Shown piece after piece: positions 8,749 through 18,670 of a stretch of DNA of 28,538 nt. Numbering within the stretch: the stretch's first letter is position 1; the number at the start of each line of letters is the position of its first letter. The stretch lies in NCBI RefSeq assembly GCF_000350225.1, contig NW_005178555.1:1-28538 (forward strand), written 5' to 3'. The notes under the pieces are model-generated. The model saw only the letters and a program-made list of their open reading frames with translations, was not told where the DNA came from and did not search any database. The stretch is from Chondrus crispus. Lineage: Eukaryota; Rhodophyta; Florideophyceae; Gigartinales; Gigartinaceae. Both the position numbers and the translations under genes were made by a program.

Positions 8749-8976
8749 TCATATTTAATGTACATTGTAGTCTATCATAACTCTACAGTAGTGCCGGTCG
8801 ACCGACACTGTAACGCTGTCAGCCGTCGGGGCTGACAGTCCACGTGTAGTACGCGTCCCGTACACGTGGGGGACACGTGTGTGCGCGCGTAGCTGTAAGG
8901 CTCGTGCCTTACTGTTGCTGATCTAATCCTAATCTAATTTTCGAATTTCCGTTTGGGGTTATACCACATCACCCCC
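8690..8976 (-). repeat. LTR-like fragment, minus orientation
   Basis: On the minus strand it begins TGATGTGGTATAACCCC right after the purine run GAGAGGGGGG (8977-8986), the arrangement of a polypurine tract followed by a 3' LTR. The body matches the plus-oriented copy at 8084-8380. The inner end is not clear; similarity fades near 8690. Confidence 0.45.
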
Positions 8977-9330
8977 CTCTCAAGGGTGAACGTCCGCGTT
9001 CACTCCTGGGCTTGTAGATCGTGTTCCTTCTCTTCCGCCTGTCCTGTCCCGACGGTGTTCACACTCGCTCCTGTCCCTCCGTGGTGACCTGTGCCCCCTT
9101 CACTCCCCGTGCCGCTGCTCTCGCCTTGCCCGTGTGGCTCGCCGGTTTCCACTTGTTCGCTTCCCTGCCGCTCCCATTTGCTCGTCCAGCACCGTCCTCT
9201 TCGCTCGACTCTCCACGTCATCTGGTATAGGCATGGGCGACCCAACTGTAGTGCAATACGCACCTGGAAAGGGGGGTGAAAAGAAAGGAAAACATTTGGA
9301 TATGAAAAGTAGTCCGGGTTTGGGGGACAC
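8977..9330 (-). mobile_element. 3' tail of a minus-strand LTR retroelement (truncated)
   Basis: The minus strand carries an open frame ending in a hydrophilic Gly/Thr/Glu-rich tail (GEPHGQGESSGTGSEGGTGH to AEEKEHDLQAQE, stop near 9000). Then come about 15 bases, a polypurine tract and the LTR-like copy. This order is what the 3' end of a retroelement looks like. No enzyme domain is left, so the family is unknown. It appears cut where the gypsy element begins. Confidence 0.35.
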
Positions 9331-9467
9331 ACGTGTGAATAATTGCACAGTTTTAATTATTAATTATTTTATTTTATTTAGTTAATTAGTTGGCATTAAT
9401 TTTGCTGACACTAGATTAGATCTAGAATCTAGAGCCGGGAGCTAATGTACTCGCCCCGGCGGGGCTC

Positions 9468-9474
9468 TATATAA
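9468..9474 (+). promoter_or_regulatory. TATA-box-like site in gypsy 5' region
   Basis: TATATAA lies just after an AGAGCC/GGCTCT inverted repeat (9431-9436, 9463-9468), about 1 kb ahead of gag. It would suit an LTR promoter, but the LTR itself is not proven. Confidence 0.3.
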
Positions 9475-9674
9475 CTTAGCCCTTTGACCGAACAAGTCAA
9501 GAAACCAACCCGAGTTGCCGGAGTTGAATGTCGCCTTGGTCAAAGTCCGTCTCTATCAAGACGCTCCGTTTTACCTAAGCCTACGGCATCCTCTATCGCT
9601 CGGGGTTCCCTTTTCTCTTTCTTTTATTTCCCTATCCTTTTCTATCTCTAATTCTACCTATTTTCCCTTATCTT

Positions 9675-9985
9675 GTGTTGGTGCCATCGGCCTCGGTTGC
9701 GACCGAACCGGTGTAGGTGTTTCGAGACATCGGGCGACACAGTTGACGTAGCGCTGCTACTGTGACCCATTTTCCGACGGAGACCGTTGCAACGACGTCT
9801 CCCTCGAAGGGCTCCGTCGTATTACGAGCCAGTGTTGGTACCATCGGTGTCGGTTGCGGCCGAACCGGTGTAGGTGTTTCGAGCCATCGGGCGGCACGGT
9901 TGACGTAGCGTTGCTACTTTCATTTCATCCCGTCGGGCTGCGTTGCGACGCCCCCGTCGAAGGCCTTGTCGCGTGACAAGGTGTC
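9675..9985 (+). repeat. 157-bp tandem duplication in the gypsy leader
   Basis: GTGTTGGTGCCATCGG at 9675 and GTGTTGGTACCATCGG at 9832 begin two diverged copies of one 157-bp unit. Both share GACCGAACCGGTGTAGGTG-like and TTGACGTAGCG-TGCTACT blocks. Each copy contains TGGTNCCATCGG, which has the form of a primer-binding site (TGG start), but no tRNA match could be assigned. Confidence 0.7.
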
Positions 9986-10122
9986 GAAGAAGCTCAACGA
10001 GCATTGGCCTTACAACCCAGTGGAATCGGGGTACCTACGTACGCGCCCCACCCCACACTCGTCGAGCAATTCTCTTCGCAAGTCTCTACCACACCGATCC
10101 CGGGCCGGGCTATTTCTCTGTG

Positions 10123-10428
10123 CCCCCCCCCCCCCCCATCAGGGATCCGAGCTACTACGAGTCGCAAGCTCGTTTAAACGGAGAAGGGAGAGTCGGACAC
10201 TCCGTAGCGCTGTGCCATCGGCAGTTCTTCTTTTTGTTGCTGTTGTTGTTTTTGCTGGACCATCGGACCGCGGTCTCTGCCCGACAGGCGCATTGCACTA
10301 CAAAAGTGGTCTCCCGACCTACAATTTGCTACAGCAAACCCGACCTAGAATTTTTGGTGTGCAGGAGACCTGATCAAGACTTTTTCCTACGAAAGTCCAG
10401 GTCTGGAGACGCACTACAAAAGTGGTCT
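10123..10428 (+). repeat. Poly-C tract and duplicated 18-mer in gag leader
   Basis: A run of 15 C is at 10123-10137. GCACTACAAAAGTGGTCT occurs exactly at 10295-10312 and 10411-10428, 116 bp apart. This is untranslated leader ahead of the gag ATG. Confidence 0.7.
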
Positions 10429-10501
10429 GGGTAACGGACTCTTTTTTTTATTTTCTTTTTGTTTGTAACCTTTTTCCTGCGTAGGTCCGCTCGTACGAGC
10501 G

Positions 10502-12805
10502 ATGTCAACAAGCGCACCCGGGGACGTCGGTCCCAGGGCGAGCAGAGCCAGATCGGCACGAGCGTCGAGGACCCCGAGAGGTCCTCGCACCCGGAGCCAG
10601 GCCAATACGGCCACGGACCCCGGAGATCAAGAATCCCCTACGCGGATAGCCGCCGACAAGACTGACCTCGACGAGAAGTTAAAAAAGATGAGCAGCGAAA
10701 TTCGCGAAGAAGCGAAGAAAAATCTCGAGGCTGAATTAGCCCTCGTCCGGAAGCAACTAGAGTTGCAAGCATCCGAGTTCCACACCGTTTTAGGAGAGCT
10801 GTCGGCTCGAGTGGATCTCGTCGAGAAGGAGCGAGGTGAGGCGACCGACGGTCTGGAGCCGGAGGTCCTAGCCTCGTTGAAAATTTCGGTCAAGGACGCG
10901 AGGCGCGACGCCAATCAAGCCTTGGAGTCCTTAGGAAAATTTAGAACAAGCATCGATGACCGATTCGATCGCGCCGCGCAACGTCTCAAGGACCTCGAGC
11001 AGGCCGCGGATCAAGCTCCGCAAGGATCGGACGACGAGCCGCTCCCTTCGGGTAGAGAGGGCGACCGTCGGTCGAAGAAGGACAAGCCCGCTCGGCAGCG
11101 GAGTTACAAGTCGAAGCCCTCGAAGAAGGACAAGCGACGTACAAGCAAGGGTCACTGTAGTGACGATCCGGAGAACCGCGACTCACAGTCGGAGTGGCTT
11201 GGTCCCTCCGAAGATGGTAACGGCGGTTCGTCGAACCATTCGGGCGATTCCGAACGCCGTTCAGAACACGGAAACGGAATTTCGTCAAGCAAGAAAATTT
11301 CCTCCAGACGAGGCGGAGTCACTTCGTCCGCCTCGCGGAGAGACAAGGAAGCGGAGCCCGAAGATGTCGCAACGCGGTGCGGGCCGCGATGGGAGGAGTT
11401 GGAGGAGCTGAATCCGACCAACTAACTCTTCAAGAAGTTACTTTCGTACCGAACGTACCGCTTGCGGAACCCGCAGACATATTTGTCAAGTTCCCGGCGG
11501 ACCGCCGTGCGAAAAATTAGGAGAGATATTCCGCCTAAGGTGAAGAACGAAAACACGTTCACAGGTGAGGACGGGGTCCTTGTGTTGGATTTTTTGGCAA
11601 AGTTAGTTCAAGAGGTTGATACTCAAGAAATGAACGAGGGGCAAGCGATCCGCCTGTTGCCTGAATTTTTAAGCGGCATCGCCTTGAGACAGTACACTTC
11701 GGTGTCTCAGACGGCCGGGGCCCATCACGGAAAGATATCCGTTTGGCCAGAGGCCGTACAGTGGTTGTTGAGGAGTTTCGCAACCGACGAGGCGATCCGT
11801 CAAGCCGTGCTCGCATTGCGAGAAGTTCAGCAAAGACCGTCTGAAGACGAGATGGAATTTTATATCCGTCTGACGGACGCAAGCAATCGATGTGGAAACG
11901 TATATTCGATGGAAGAACAGATGAAGATGTTATTGAAGGACTCGATTCGAGTATCAAGCCGATGGTATCTCAATACTGGCAAGACAATCGGGACGTTTCA
12001 TTTTTGAGACTAGTGAATTACGCGAAGGCGCATGGCTCGGCGAGCCGCGCTAAGGACAAGAAGACCAAGAAGGTCACGATTCAGACGCCGTCGACGTTCA
12101 GGGCGGGGAAGAAGCCGAGGGCTTCTTATCCCGGTCGCAAAAGTCACGAAGCAGTCCATTTAGCCGAGTCCATGTCCGCGTCAGATGAGCGCTGAGGGTG
12201 GAAGTAGCGAAAATCACTACGAAAGAGCGTTAGTAGCCGAAGGCCAGTTCATTGAGCCATCGGAGGGCTACGGACACGAGGACTACGGGGACAGCGGGTC
12301 GTCAACTTTACCGACGCCTGCATACACGACGGAGTCGTTTTCAGAGCCCACGGATCCGGTGATGATGTTTCGGGGGCGCGGCCACACGCCGGTGCCGCGC
12401 ATTCCGATGGAAGACAAGGGTACGACGTTTCGAAGGCCAGGCTGGATGGGAAGGCCGCAACGTCAAGGAAAGCCGCCGGCCCGTGGAGGACCTCGGACGC
12501 CGTATCCCGTCAAGACGCACGGTCTGGTGTGCTATCATTACTATGAAAAGGGGCACGCCGCGCCAACATGCATTCTTTCCCTCCGGGAAATGCACCGAGT
12601 TTTGGAAAATTATGACGCGTTGTCTCCGATGGAGAGGTTAGGGATACCATCGACGAGTTACCTGAAGGTCAAGAATTGGTTCGATTCGCAGACGGCGAGC
12701 ACGCCGAGTGCTTCAACGCCGAGGCCGAACCAACCCTTCAGAGGGCCCACCGCGGGGCCCGCGCCGTCGGATTTGAGAAGGATCCCGCAGCAGCAGGAAA
12801 ACTAG
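10502..12805 (+). pseudogene. gag: Gypsy gag (capsid/nucleocapsid), disrupted
   Basis: The ATG at 10502 opens a 307-codon frame. It has a basic Ser/Arg/Pro N-terminus, a heptad-rich coiled coil (LDEKLKKMSSEIREEAKKNL on), and a Lys/Ser/Arg-rich low-complexity linker, and it stops at TAA 11423. The same frame continues immediately (LFKKLLSYRTYRLRNPQTYL) into the capsid-like core (TFTGEDGVLVLDFLAKLVQE to LREVQQRPSEDEMEFYIRL). It shifts frame near 11930 (VIEGLDSSIKPMVSQYW) and back near 12190. The zinc knuckle at 12530-12571 has the spacing C-x2-X-x4-H-x4-C, but the second Cys is Tyr (TAC, 12539-12541), one transition from TGC. The gag stop TAG is at 12803. Gag packages element RNA. This copy cannot make a normal product without readthrough and shifts. 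Confidence 0.85.
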
Positions 12806-14064
12806 AGAGGGGAATCTCGCATGAGTCGCGAGAGGCACAGGGTCGACGTACTGTGCCCGGGGCTCAGCCCCGTTCCCCGTCTCTAAAGGAAAAATCAGGC
12901 CTCGAGGAGGAGGTTGTTGGATTGGTGGATAAGCCCAAACGGCCAGCTCAAGTCAAGAAAATTTTGAGCCGAGCCCGAGATCATCCGCTGGAAGAAGTTC
13001 GAAGACCCTGGTACAGGATTAAGCGAAGGGAGTGTCCCGAGAAGATTTTGGTTCTTGCGCGAAAAAACTACAAAGTTTACGCGGACATCGGACCCACAAT
13101 TGGATTGATGAGCCGGGTGTTGTCTGTTTTAGACACCGGCGCGGGACCAAACCTTGTGCGAAAATCGGAACTCCCAGCTGGAATGGAATCTCTAGTGTCC
13201 TACGGACCGACCCAAGATATCGGCGACGCGAACAATAGGCCACTCTGGACTCTCGGCACAATTAGAATGCCTGTGAGGCTTGGAAAATTTGTGGCCGCAG
13301 CCGAGTTTATTGTATGCGAAAAACTAGCCGTCCCGCTAATTCTAGGCGCCGACTACTGTGACCGGTTTGTGGAGGCAATTTATCCAAGGAAGAAAACGGT
13401 TGAGTTGGCGGATTTCTCGGAGGTTCCGATAGTTAGGCGGTTCTCGACGAGAAAAGGGAAGAAGAATCTCGTCGCGGGAGAGGACGAGAATGATGGAAAG
13501 GGGGAGCGAATTTCCCCTAAGATAAAAGTGGCAAGAGCCACGACTATCGAGCCAGGGACGCTACGCGTCGTGGAATGCACCTCGAGGAGGGCGGGCTTGG
13601 TTGTGGTTCAGCCATACTCGTCATTGTACGAAAGGCACGGGTTGACGTGCACGAATGGTGTCGTTCAGGTTGAGCCTGACAGGCCATTTCGTTTACTCGC
13701 TGCGAATTTTAGGACGTACCCTGTCAGGGTGCAAAAAGGCCAAGTGGTGGCAGAATTATTACCGCACCTGAGAGCCGCGCTCGAGAGCAAAACCACCATT
13801 GGTGAAGTTCTCGGAATTCAAGAAAGGAAGAAGGAAAATTTTCCTAATTCCACCAAGACGCCTACGGGCGAGACAAGATGCGAACCGTCGGATCAAGCGC
13901 GCGAGGACCAGCCAGAAGAACGGTCAGCAGAGCTCTCCGCGTCGGCATCTACGAAGCCGCAACGCAGGATTGAGCCGCCACCGCCGGACGTGGAGGACCT
14001 CGACCTGAGCCACGTGGCGGAACGGCTGCGCGAGCGGTTCCGTCGGCTGTTGAAGAAGTATTGA
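12676..14064 (+). CDS. pol: Gypsy pol, protease part (-1 frame relative to gag)
   Basis: This 462-codon frame overlaps the end of gag in the -1 frame and is open through the whole overlap. Translation is probably by frameshifting near 12796, not from the internal ATG at 12676. The retropepsin motif VLSVLDTGAGPNLV has its catalytic Asp at 13132-13134, and PLILGADYCDRF is the downstream hydrophobic-Gly flap/core signature. It cleaves the polyprotein. The frame ends at TGA 14062-14064, directly before RT in the same frame, where a sense codon is expected. This is therefore a nonsense mutation inside pol, not a natural end. Confidence 0.85.
   Translation: MVRFADGEHAECFNAEAEPTLQRAHRGARAVGFEKDPAAAGKLERGISHESREAQGRRTVPGAQPRSPSLKEKSGLEEEVVGLVDKPKRPAQVKKILSRARDHPLEEVRRPWYRIKRRECPEKILVLARKNYKVYADIGPTIGLMSRVLSVLDTGAGPNLVRKSELPAGMESLVSYGPTQDIGDANNRPLWTLGTIRMPVRLGKFVAAAEFIVCEKLAVPLILGADYCDRFVEAIYPRKKTVELADFSEVPIVRRFSTRKGKKNLVAGEDENDGKGERISPKIKVARATTIEPGTLRVVECTSRRAGLVVVQPYSSLYERHGLTCTNGVVQVEPDRPFRLLAANFRTYPVRVQKGQVVAELLPHLRAALESKTTIGEVLGIQERKKENFPNSTKTPTGETRCEPSDQAREDQPEERSAELSASASTKPQRRIEPPPPDVEDLDLSHVAERLRERFRRLLKKY
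12796..12802 (+). promoter_or_regulatory. Candidate -1 ribosomal frameshift slippery site
   Basis: The last two gag codons before TAG read G GAA AAC. After a -1 slip, Glu-tRNA on GAA would re-pair with GGA by one G-U wobble, and Asn-tRNA on AAC with AAA as in known sites ending AAAC. It is not a perfect X XXY YYZ heptamer. The new frame reads directly into pol. Confidence 0.5.
12804..12884 (+). other. Four-way-junction RNA structure at gag-pol boundary
   Basis: The outer stem pairs 12804-12814 (AGAGAGGGGAA) with 12873-12884, with one bulged G at 12879. Inside are three perfect hairpins placed end to end. Hairpin 1 is TCTCGC/GCGAGA (12815-12820, 12828-12833; 7-base loop). Hairpin 2 is GGCACAG/CTGTGCC (12834-12840, 12851-12857; 10-base loop). 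Hairpin 3 is CGGGGC/GCCCCG (12858-12863, 12867-12872; 3-base loop). No junction base is unpaired. The GGGGAA segment of the outer stem starts six bases after GGAAAAC, the usual spacing for frameshift stimulators. It also encodes pol residues in the -1 frame. Confidence 0.75.
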
Positions 14065-15299
14065 AGGATGTGGGATGGGACGCTTGGCGAAATTAATACC
14101 ACCGTCCATCGGATCGAGTTGATCCCCGAGACTCGTCCCATCGCACAAGCCCCGTATCGGGCCGGGCCTAAAGCCCGCGAAGTAGAAGATGCAGAGGTGC
14201 AGAAGATGTTGGAGGCAGGAGTGATAGAACCAGCGCAGTCAGAATGGGCGTCGCCCGTGTTGCTGGTGCCCAAGCCGGACGGGTCAATGCGTTTTTGCGT
14301 AGACTACAGCAGGCTGAACGCAGTGACGGTGAAGGACACGTACCCCTTACCGCGCATGGATGAGTGCCTGGACTCGCTTGTGACACCAAGGTTTTCTCCG
14401 CGTTGGACGCGATCTCCGGATATTGGCAGATGCCTATCCCTGAGCGCGACCGCGACAAGACCGCATTTTCGTGTCACTCAGGACTGTATCGCTTCTCAAG
14501 AATGCCCTTCGGGCTAACTAACGCGCCAGCGACGTTTCAGAGAGCAATGGATATCCTGCTCTCTCCGTTCCGTTGGAAGTGCTGTTTGGTGTATCTAGAT
14601 GACATAATAATTTTTAGCAAGTCGTGGGAGGAGCACATCGTGCACGTGGATGAGATACTTTCTGTATTGGAGAAGGCAGGTGTGAAGCTCAAGCTTCGCA
14701 AGTGTGAATTTTTCGTCGAAAAGATCAAGTACCTGGGCCATGTCGTTCGGCCAGGTACATTGGAAGTGGACGATGCGCGAACCGTCGCATTGGAACAAGT
14801 GAGGTACCCTCAAACGCAGACCCAGCTCAGGAGCTTTTTGGGACTTTGTAATTTCTACCGCAGATTCGTTCCGCATTATGCGAAAATCGCGCATCCGCTC
14901 AATCAACTGTTGAAGAAAGGACAACCGGTCCAGTTGGAAGGATTCGACGAACCGTGCAAGAAAGCTTTTCATAAGCTCAAGGACGCCATCTTGGCACCGC
15001 CGGTGTTGGCGCTGCCGAAGAAGGACCTACCCTACTCGGTAGATACCGATGCAAGCGACTACCAAATAGGCGCTGCACTATTTCAAACACACCCGGATGC
15101 GCAACACAAACCCATCGGGTTCTTTTCAAGAACGTTAGCCGCAGCCGAGAGAAACTATTCTGTATCAGAAAAAGAATGTCTAGCGGTAATTTGGGCCGTA
15201 CAGACTTTAAGACCATATCTATATGGCGAGCACTTCGTCGTGCATACCGACCATGCCTCATTGAGGTGGTTGATGAACGTAACCGACCCCAGAGATTAA
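14065..15299 (+). pseudogene. pol: Gypsy reverse transcriptase and RNase H
   Basis: RT begins right after the internal TGA in the same frame: GEINTTVHRIELIPETRPIA, then VLLVPKPDGSMRFCVDYSRL. A one-base frame change near 14385 leads into KVFSALDAISGYWQMPI (first catalytic Asp), FGLTNAPATFQRAMD, and YLDD at 14592-14603 (the other two Asp). The thumb/connection (LGHVVRPGTLEVDD, LRSFLGLCNFYRRFVPHYAK) is followed by RNase H: YSVDTDASDYQIG, ERNYSVSEKECLAVIWAV and FVVHTDHASLRWL. A second frame change near 15290 moves into the integrase-side frame. All active-site residues are intact, so inactivation comes from the frame breaks only. Confidence 0.9.
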
Positions 15300-17254
15300 T
15301 CCGATGGAGGCTACGCCTCTTGGAATTCGATTTTGAAATCAAGTACAAAAAAGGAAAGGCTAACAGCCAGGCGGACGCTTTGTCAAGGTTGCGAACCGCA
15401 GGAGAAACCGTCGACGAAATCGACGACGAAATCCCTTGCTTTATGGCCGAACCGGCCGAGGGTACAGTGGAGGACGAGGACAGTTTTGACAGGTTAAACG
15501 ACATCCTTGCTTTTGAGGGGGGGACCGCCCCTGAGCGCCTCGATCAATTCCAAGCTGTCACTACGAAGGAGCTCATTCGCGAGCAAGCCGTCGACCCCTT
15601 CTGCAACCGCATCAAGGAATAAATGGACGCCGGAAAGGTGAGAACGTTCAGCACGGAGACCGGGGAACTCGAAGGAACTCTATGCCGTACTGCGGCGGAG
15701 TTTGTACAAGTGGTAACACCACAATCGTTAAGGGACCACGTCCTAGGGTTGAGCCACTACGCAAAATTGGCAGGCCACCCGGGAGGCAGGAAACTTTACA
15801 AGACTTTGAGAAGGTATTTTTATTGGCCTACGATGGCCCTAGACTGCTTTGCAGTCGCGAAGAATTGCGCCGCATGTGCGCGGGAAAGGGTGAAGTTAAG
15901 AAAAAACACGAAGGAAATGAAGCTGTTCACGCCCAAAGCGCCGCTGGAATTTGTCGCCATCGACATCCTCGGCGAGCTAATTACAACTAAGCGAGGAAAT
16001 CGGTATATTCTCGTGATCAGCGATCGATACTCGAAACTGGTACGAACCGTACCGTTGAAGAAGATATCAGCTGCGCACATCGCACAAGCCTTCGTTCACC
16101 ATTGGGTATTCGTGTACGGACCGCCGGTCAAGCTGCTGTCCGACAATGGAACACAGTTCACGGCCCGGTTCTTTCAGAACGTCTGTCGAATTCTCGGCAT
16201 CCGCAATGTGTTCACGACTACGTACCACCCGCAAGCCAACGGCCAAGTTGAGAGATTTAACCGCACGCTGACTTACGCGTTGCGAAAATACGTTGGAGAG
16301 CACCCCAAGGACTGGGACTTATTTACCGACGCTGTGACGTTCGCCTACAACACACAAGTTCATCGAACTACGAACATTGCGCCCTTGGAGCTGGTGTTGG
16401 CTCGGGCGCCGAGAAACATTGCGTTACAAGCGCAACCAACATTGGAGAATTTCAGCTCGTCACGAGCATACTACCTGCAATGGCAGTCGTGGTTGGAGAG
16501 CGTAATGCGAGGCGCCGATAGGAGTTTGCGGAAGAAACAAGCCCGGTACAAGCGAAATTTCGACGCACGCCTTCGCAAACCGCAATATGAGATCCCACCG
16601 GGGTCCTACGTGTTCTTCCGGAAGGAGCAGGGCACAGCTAGCGAACCGAAACACAAGCTGGCACAAGTCGCTACAGGACCTTATCAGGTCAGAAGATCGG
16701 ATCAACATACGGTAGTCATTGCCAATGGCGATCAGGAGGAACGCGTCTCGCGAGACAGGGTGGAGTTAGCCCCAAGCCCGATGGACTACGCGCCGATAAC
16801 TGGCCTACGTCAAGCGCTACAGTTCCTGGGAGCGCCGGAGCTCAACGAAGAAGGAGAGGTAATGGAGGACGAGGAATGTTCTCACACCCGTGCGCCTACG
16901 TCAGGGGACCAGGACAATTCAATTAGTCAAGCGCCGACAGCGGAAACATCTCCGGACCTACGCGATTTCGGAAAGTCCAGAGAAGAGGACGAGTTGGAAG
17001 ATCTTCAGGAGGGGGAAGGGAAAAGTTCAGAGAAAGGAGAGGAAACGGAAAATACGGAATACGTAATCAATCGGGTCGCCGACCACGATTATCAAAATGG
17101 TAATTTGATTCTCAAGGTGGAATGGTACGGCTATTCGCCCGAGGACGCGACGTGGGAGCCCATTGAGCAATTACCCCGCAGTGCGGCCGTCACGTATTTC
17201 CGGAGGAAGAAACTGCCTCTCCCGCCGCAAGTCGCACGGGCGAGACCAGGATGA
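15300..17254 (+). pseudogene. pol: Gypsy integrase with C-terminal chromodomain
   Basis: The frame starts with the end of RNase H (LIRWRLRLLEFDFEIKYKKG, ADALSRL). It meets TAA at 15620-15622 and continues in frame as a 543-codon ORF from 15623. The zinc-binding HHCC region is GLSHYAKLAGHPGG to NCAACARERV. The DDE core has FVAIDILGEL (Asp 15962-15964), LLSDNGTQF (Asp 16142-16144), and YHPQANGQVERFNRTL (Glu 16250-16252). After a GPY-like segment (ATGPYQVRRSDQHTV) and an acidic linker comes a chromodomain at about 17056-17220: EYVINRVADH, LKVEWYGYSPEDATWEP and LPRSAAVTYF. Integrase inserts the cDNA, and chromodomains in this clade steer insertion toward modified histones. The 15620 stop separates the product from RT. 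Confidence 0.9.
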
Positions 17255-18172
17255 GCTCCATACGCAATGTGATGATGGAAAGCGAAAAGAAGACGCGAGC
17301 CGCAACCAGTTTCCTATGTTTTTACCTTCTTAACTATTCTGTTTCGTTTTTGTTTTTTTTGGTTGTTTTGTTTTTTATGTTTGTTTTCCCTTCCCGAGAC
17401 GCACCTAGGTCGGTCATTCCGAAAGGATGGTGCGTAATGTCAGAAGAACACGACAGGCGCCCAAGGGCGACAAGGGACTGCGAATCGCCGATCGTGATTA
17501 AGGCTACACGCTGTATCTCGAGTCGAGGAAGGAGAGGACGGATCACGTGAAGGAAGTTCAGAGAGACAAGTGTCGCGAGGAAAAACGCGGAACACAGAAG
17601 GGTTGTGTGAATTTTAACAATGATCCGGGAACAGCACTGACGATTGAGAGGCATAGGGCGTTAAGAAAGGCGTGAAGTCGAGTTCGAGAGACTGGGACGG
17701 CCGGCAACACACCACCGGTGTCGCCCACGCCCAGAATGAGTCGAATAGAAGCCCTGATGGGAACGTCGTTGACGTACAGCGATCGATCGTGCGATACCAC
17801 GCCTAGCGTTTGTCTGATTCTTTTGTCGTTAATTCTTTTTTTTGTTTTGTATCGCGCAAAAGGACGCGCACGGAAGCGAAAAAGGGTAAACTCCTGTCGA
17901 CAAGACAACCTCCCGTAGTTCGGGGGGAGCCAAAAGAGATAACGCCGAGTCGGTCGGAATGCTGTCCCGCGCAGGAAGAACGAGAAGGTGTGGAAAAGAG
18001 GCAGTTGAAATGCGCGGGCACGCGCACGTGAAAGAGACGAATCAAGAGGACGTGGACGATGTGAAGCGCACCGCAGAGAGAGAGAGTAGCGATAGTCGCC
18101 GGCATCGCGATCACAGGAAGTGAGAGAAGGAAACTGGAATGAGTTAGGCGATTCTGCATCGGACCCCCTCAC
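17255..18172 (+). other. Gypsy 3' untranslated region, no gene
   Basis: About 900 bp follows the integrase stop with no supported gene. T-rich runs occur at 17339-17390 and 17820-17845. Purine-rich tracts that could be the polypurine tract include TTCGGGGGGAGCC (about 17919-17931) and GAGAGAGAGAG near 18077. A minus-strand open frame over 17558-18172 has no family motif and is taken as chance. Confidence 0.5.
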
Positions 18173-18670
18173 ATGAATGAAGCAGCGTCACAGGAAGGTC
18201 AGATTTATGATAAATTTAATAAAAGCAATGATGTTGCTATTTTTGGGGCCAAAAAATGCTGGATTTTTGCCAGCAATGAACGGTGGCCCGTGGGTCATTG
18301 GTTCGCGGGCAGCCATATTTTGCCAGCTTTTTTGGCCGTTCCCATTCAGCACGGGGATGAGGGGCGTTTCTGGTTCGGGCCAGTGACTGGACCAGAATTT
18401 TTGCTGGAGTACCATAGTTGTAACGGAAATGTTTTTTTGATACCTCGATGTAGCAAAGTGATGTGCTATTCTGCTGCCTACTAAACCAGCGCTTGCCCGT
18501 GATGTCCTTAACCTTCACGTGCTCGTACCAGAATAAGCTCATGCCTAACCCGCGCTAGTACCAGAGGCGTTCATCGACCTTTTCACGTTTTCTCAACTGA
18601 TTGAGTCCTCTCGCCATCATTTTTCCTTTGCTTCCCGACTTTGCGCATCTTGTGTTCCTACTGAGGCTCA
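18173..18670. other. Leader/intergenic stretch before the 769-aa gene
   Basis: Contains several Pu/Py-flanked dyads such as TTCTGGT and ACCAGAA (about 18369-18401). A short open frame on the plus strand (18173-18484) has no known motif. It may hold the promoter of the downstream gene. No TATA box could be assigned. Confidence 0.35.

Larger units (their letters stand above)
9333..18170 (+). mobile_element. Ty3/gypsy chromovirus, near complete but inactive
   Basis: In order it carries a long 5' leader, gag, a -1 overlapping protease, RT, RNase H, integrase and a C-terminal chromodomain, which places it among chromoviruses. The coding parts are contiguous from 10502 to 17254. They are broken by in-frame stops at 11423 (TAA), 14062 (TGA) and 15620 (TAA), and by frame changes near 11930, 12190, 14385 and 15290. 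Outer limits are estimates. AT-rich sequence from about 9333 and a TATATAA at 9468 look LTR-like, but nothing resembling it was found after 17254, so a 3' LTR is missing or unrecognised. Confidence 0.8.

Noticed and set aside
9333..9674. This AT-rich block as a proven 5' LTR with a 3' partner
   Set aside because: I looked for the same sequence after 17254 and found none, so only an LTR-like label is justified.
12804..12884. Cloverleaf at the gag-pol junction as a tRNA gene
   Set aside because: Overall shape is similar, but the acceptor-like stem is 11 bp, there is no GGTTCRANYCC T-arm, no unpaired bases 8-9, and no fitting anticodon arm. Position and frame fit recoding better.
17558..18172. 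204-codon minus-strand frame in the gypsy 3' region
   Set aside because: Composition-driven (Ser/Arg/Phe-rich), no motif, and it overlaps the untranslated end of the element.
18173..18484. 103-codon ORF before the 769-aa gene
   Set aside because: No motif and it overlaps several dyads; not enough evidence for a gene.
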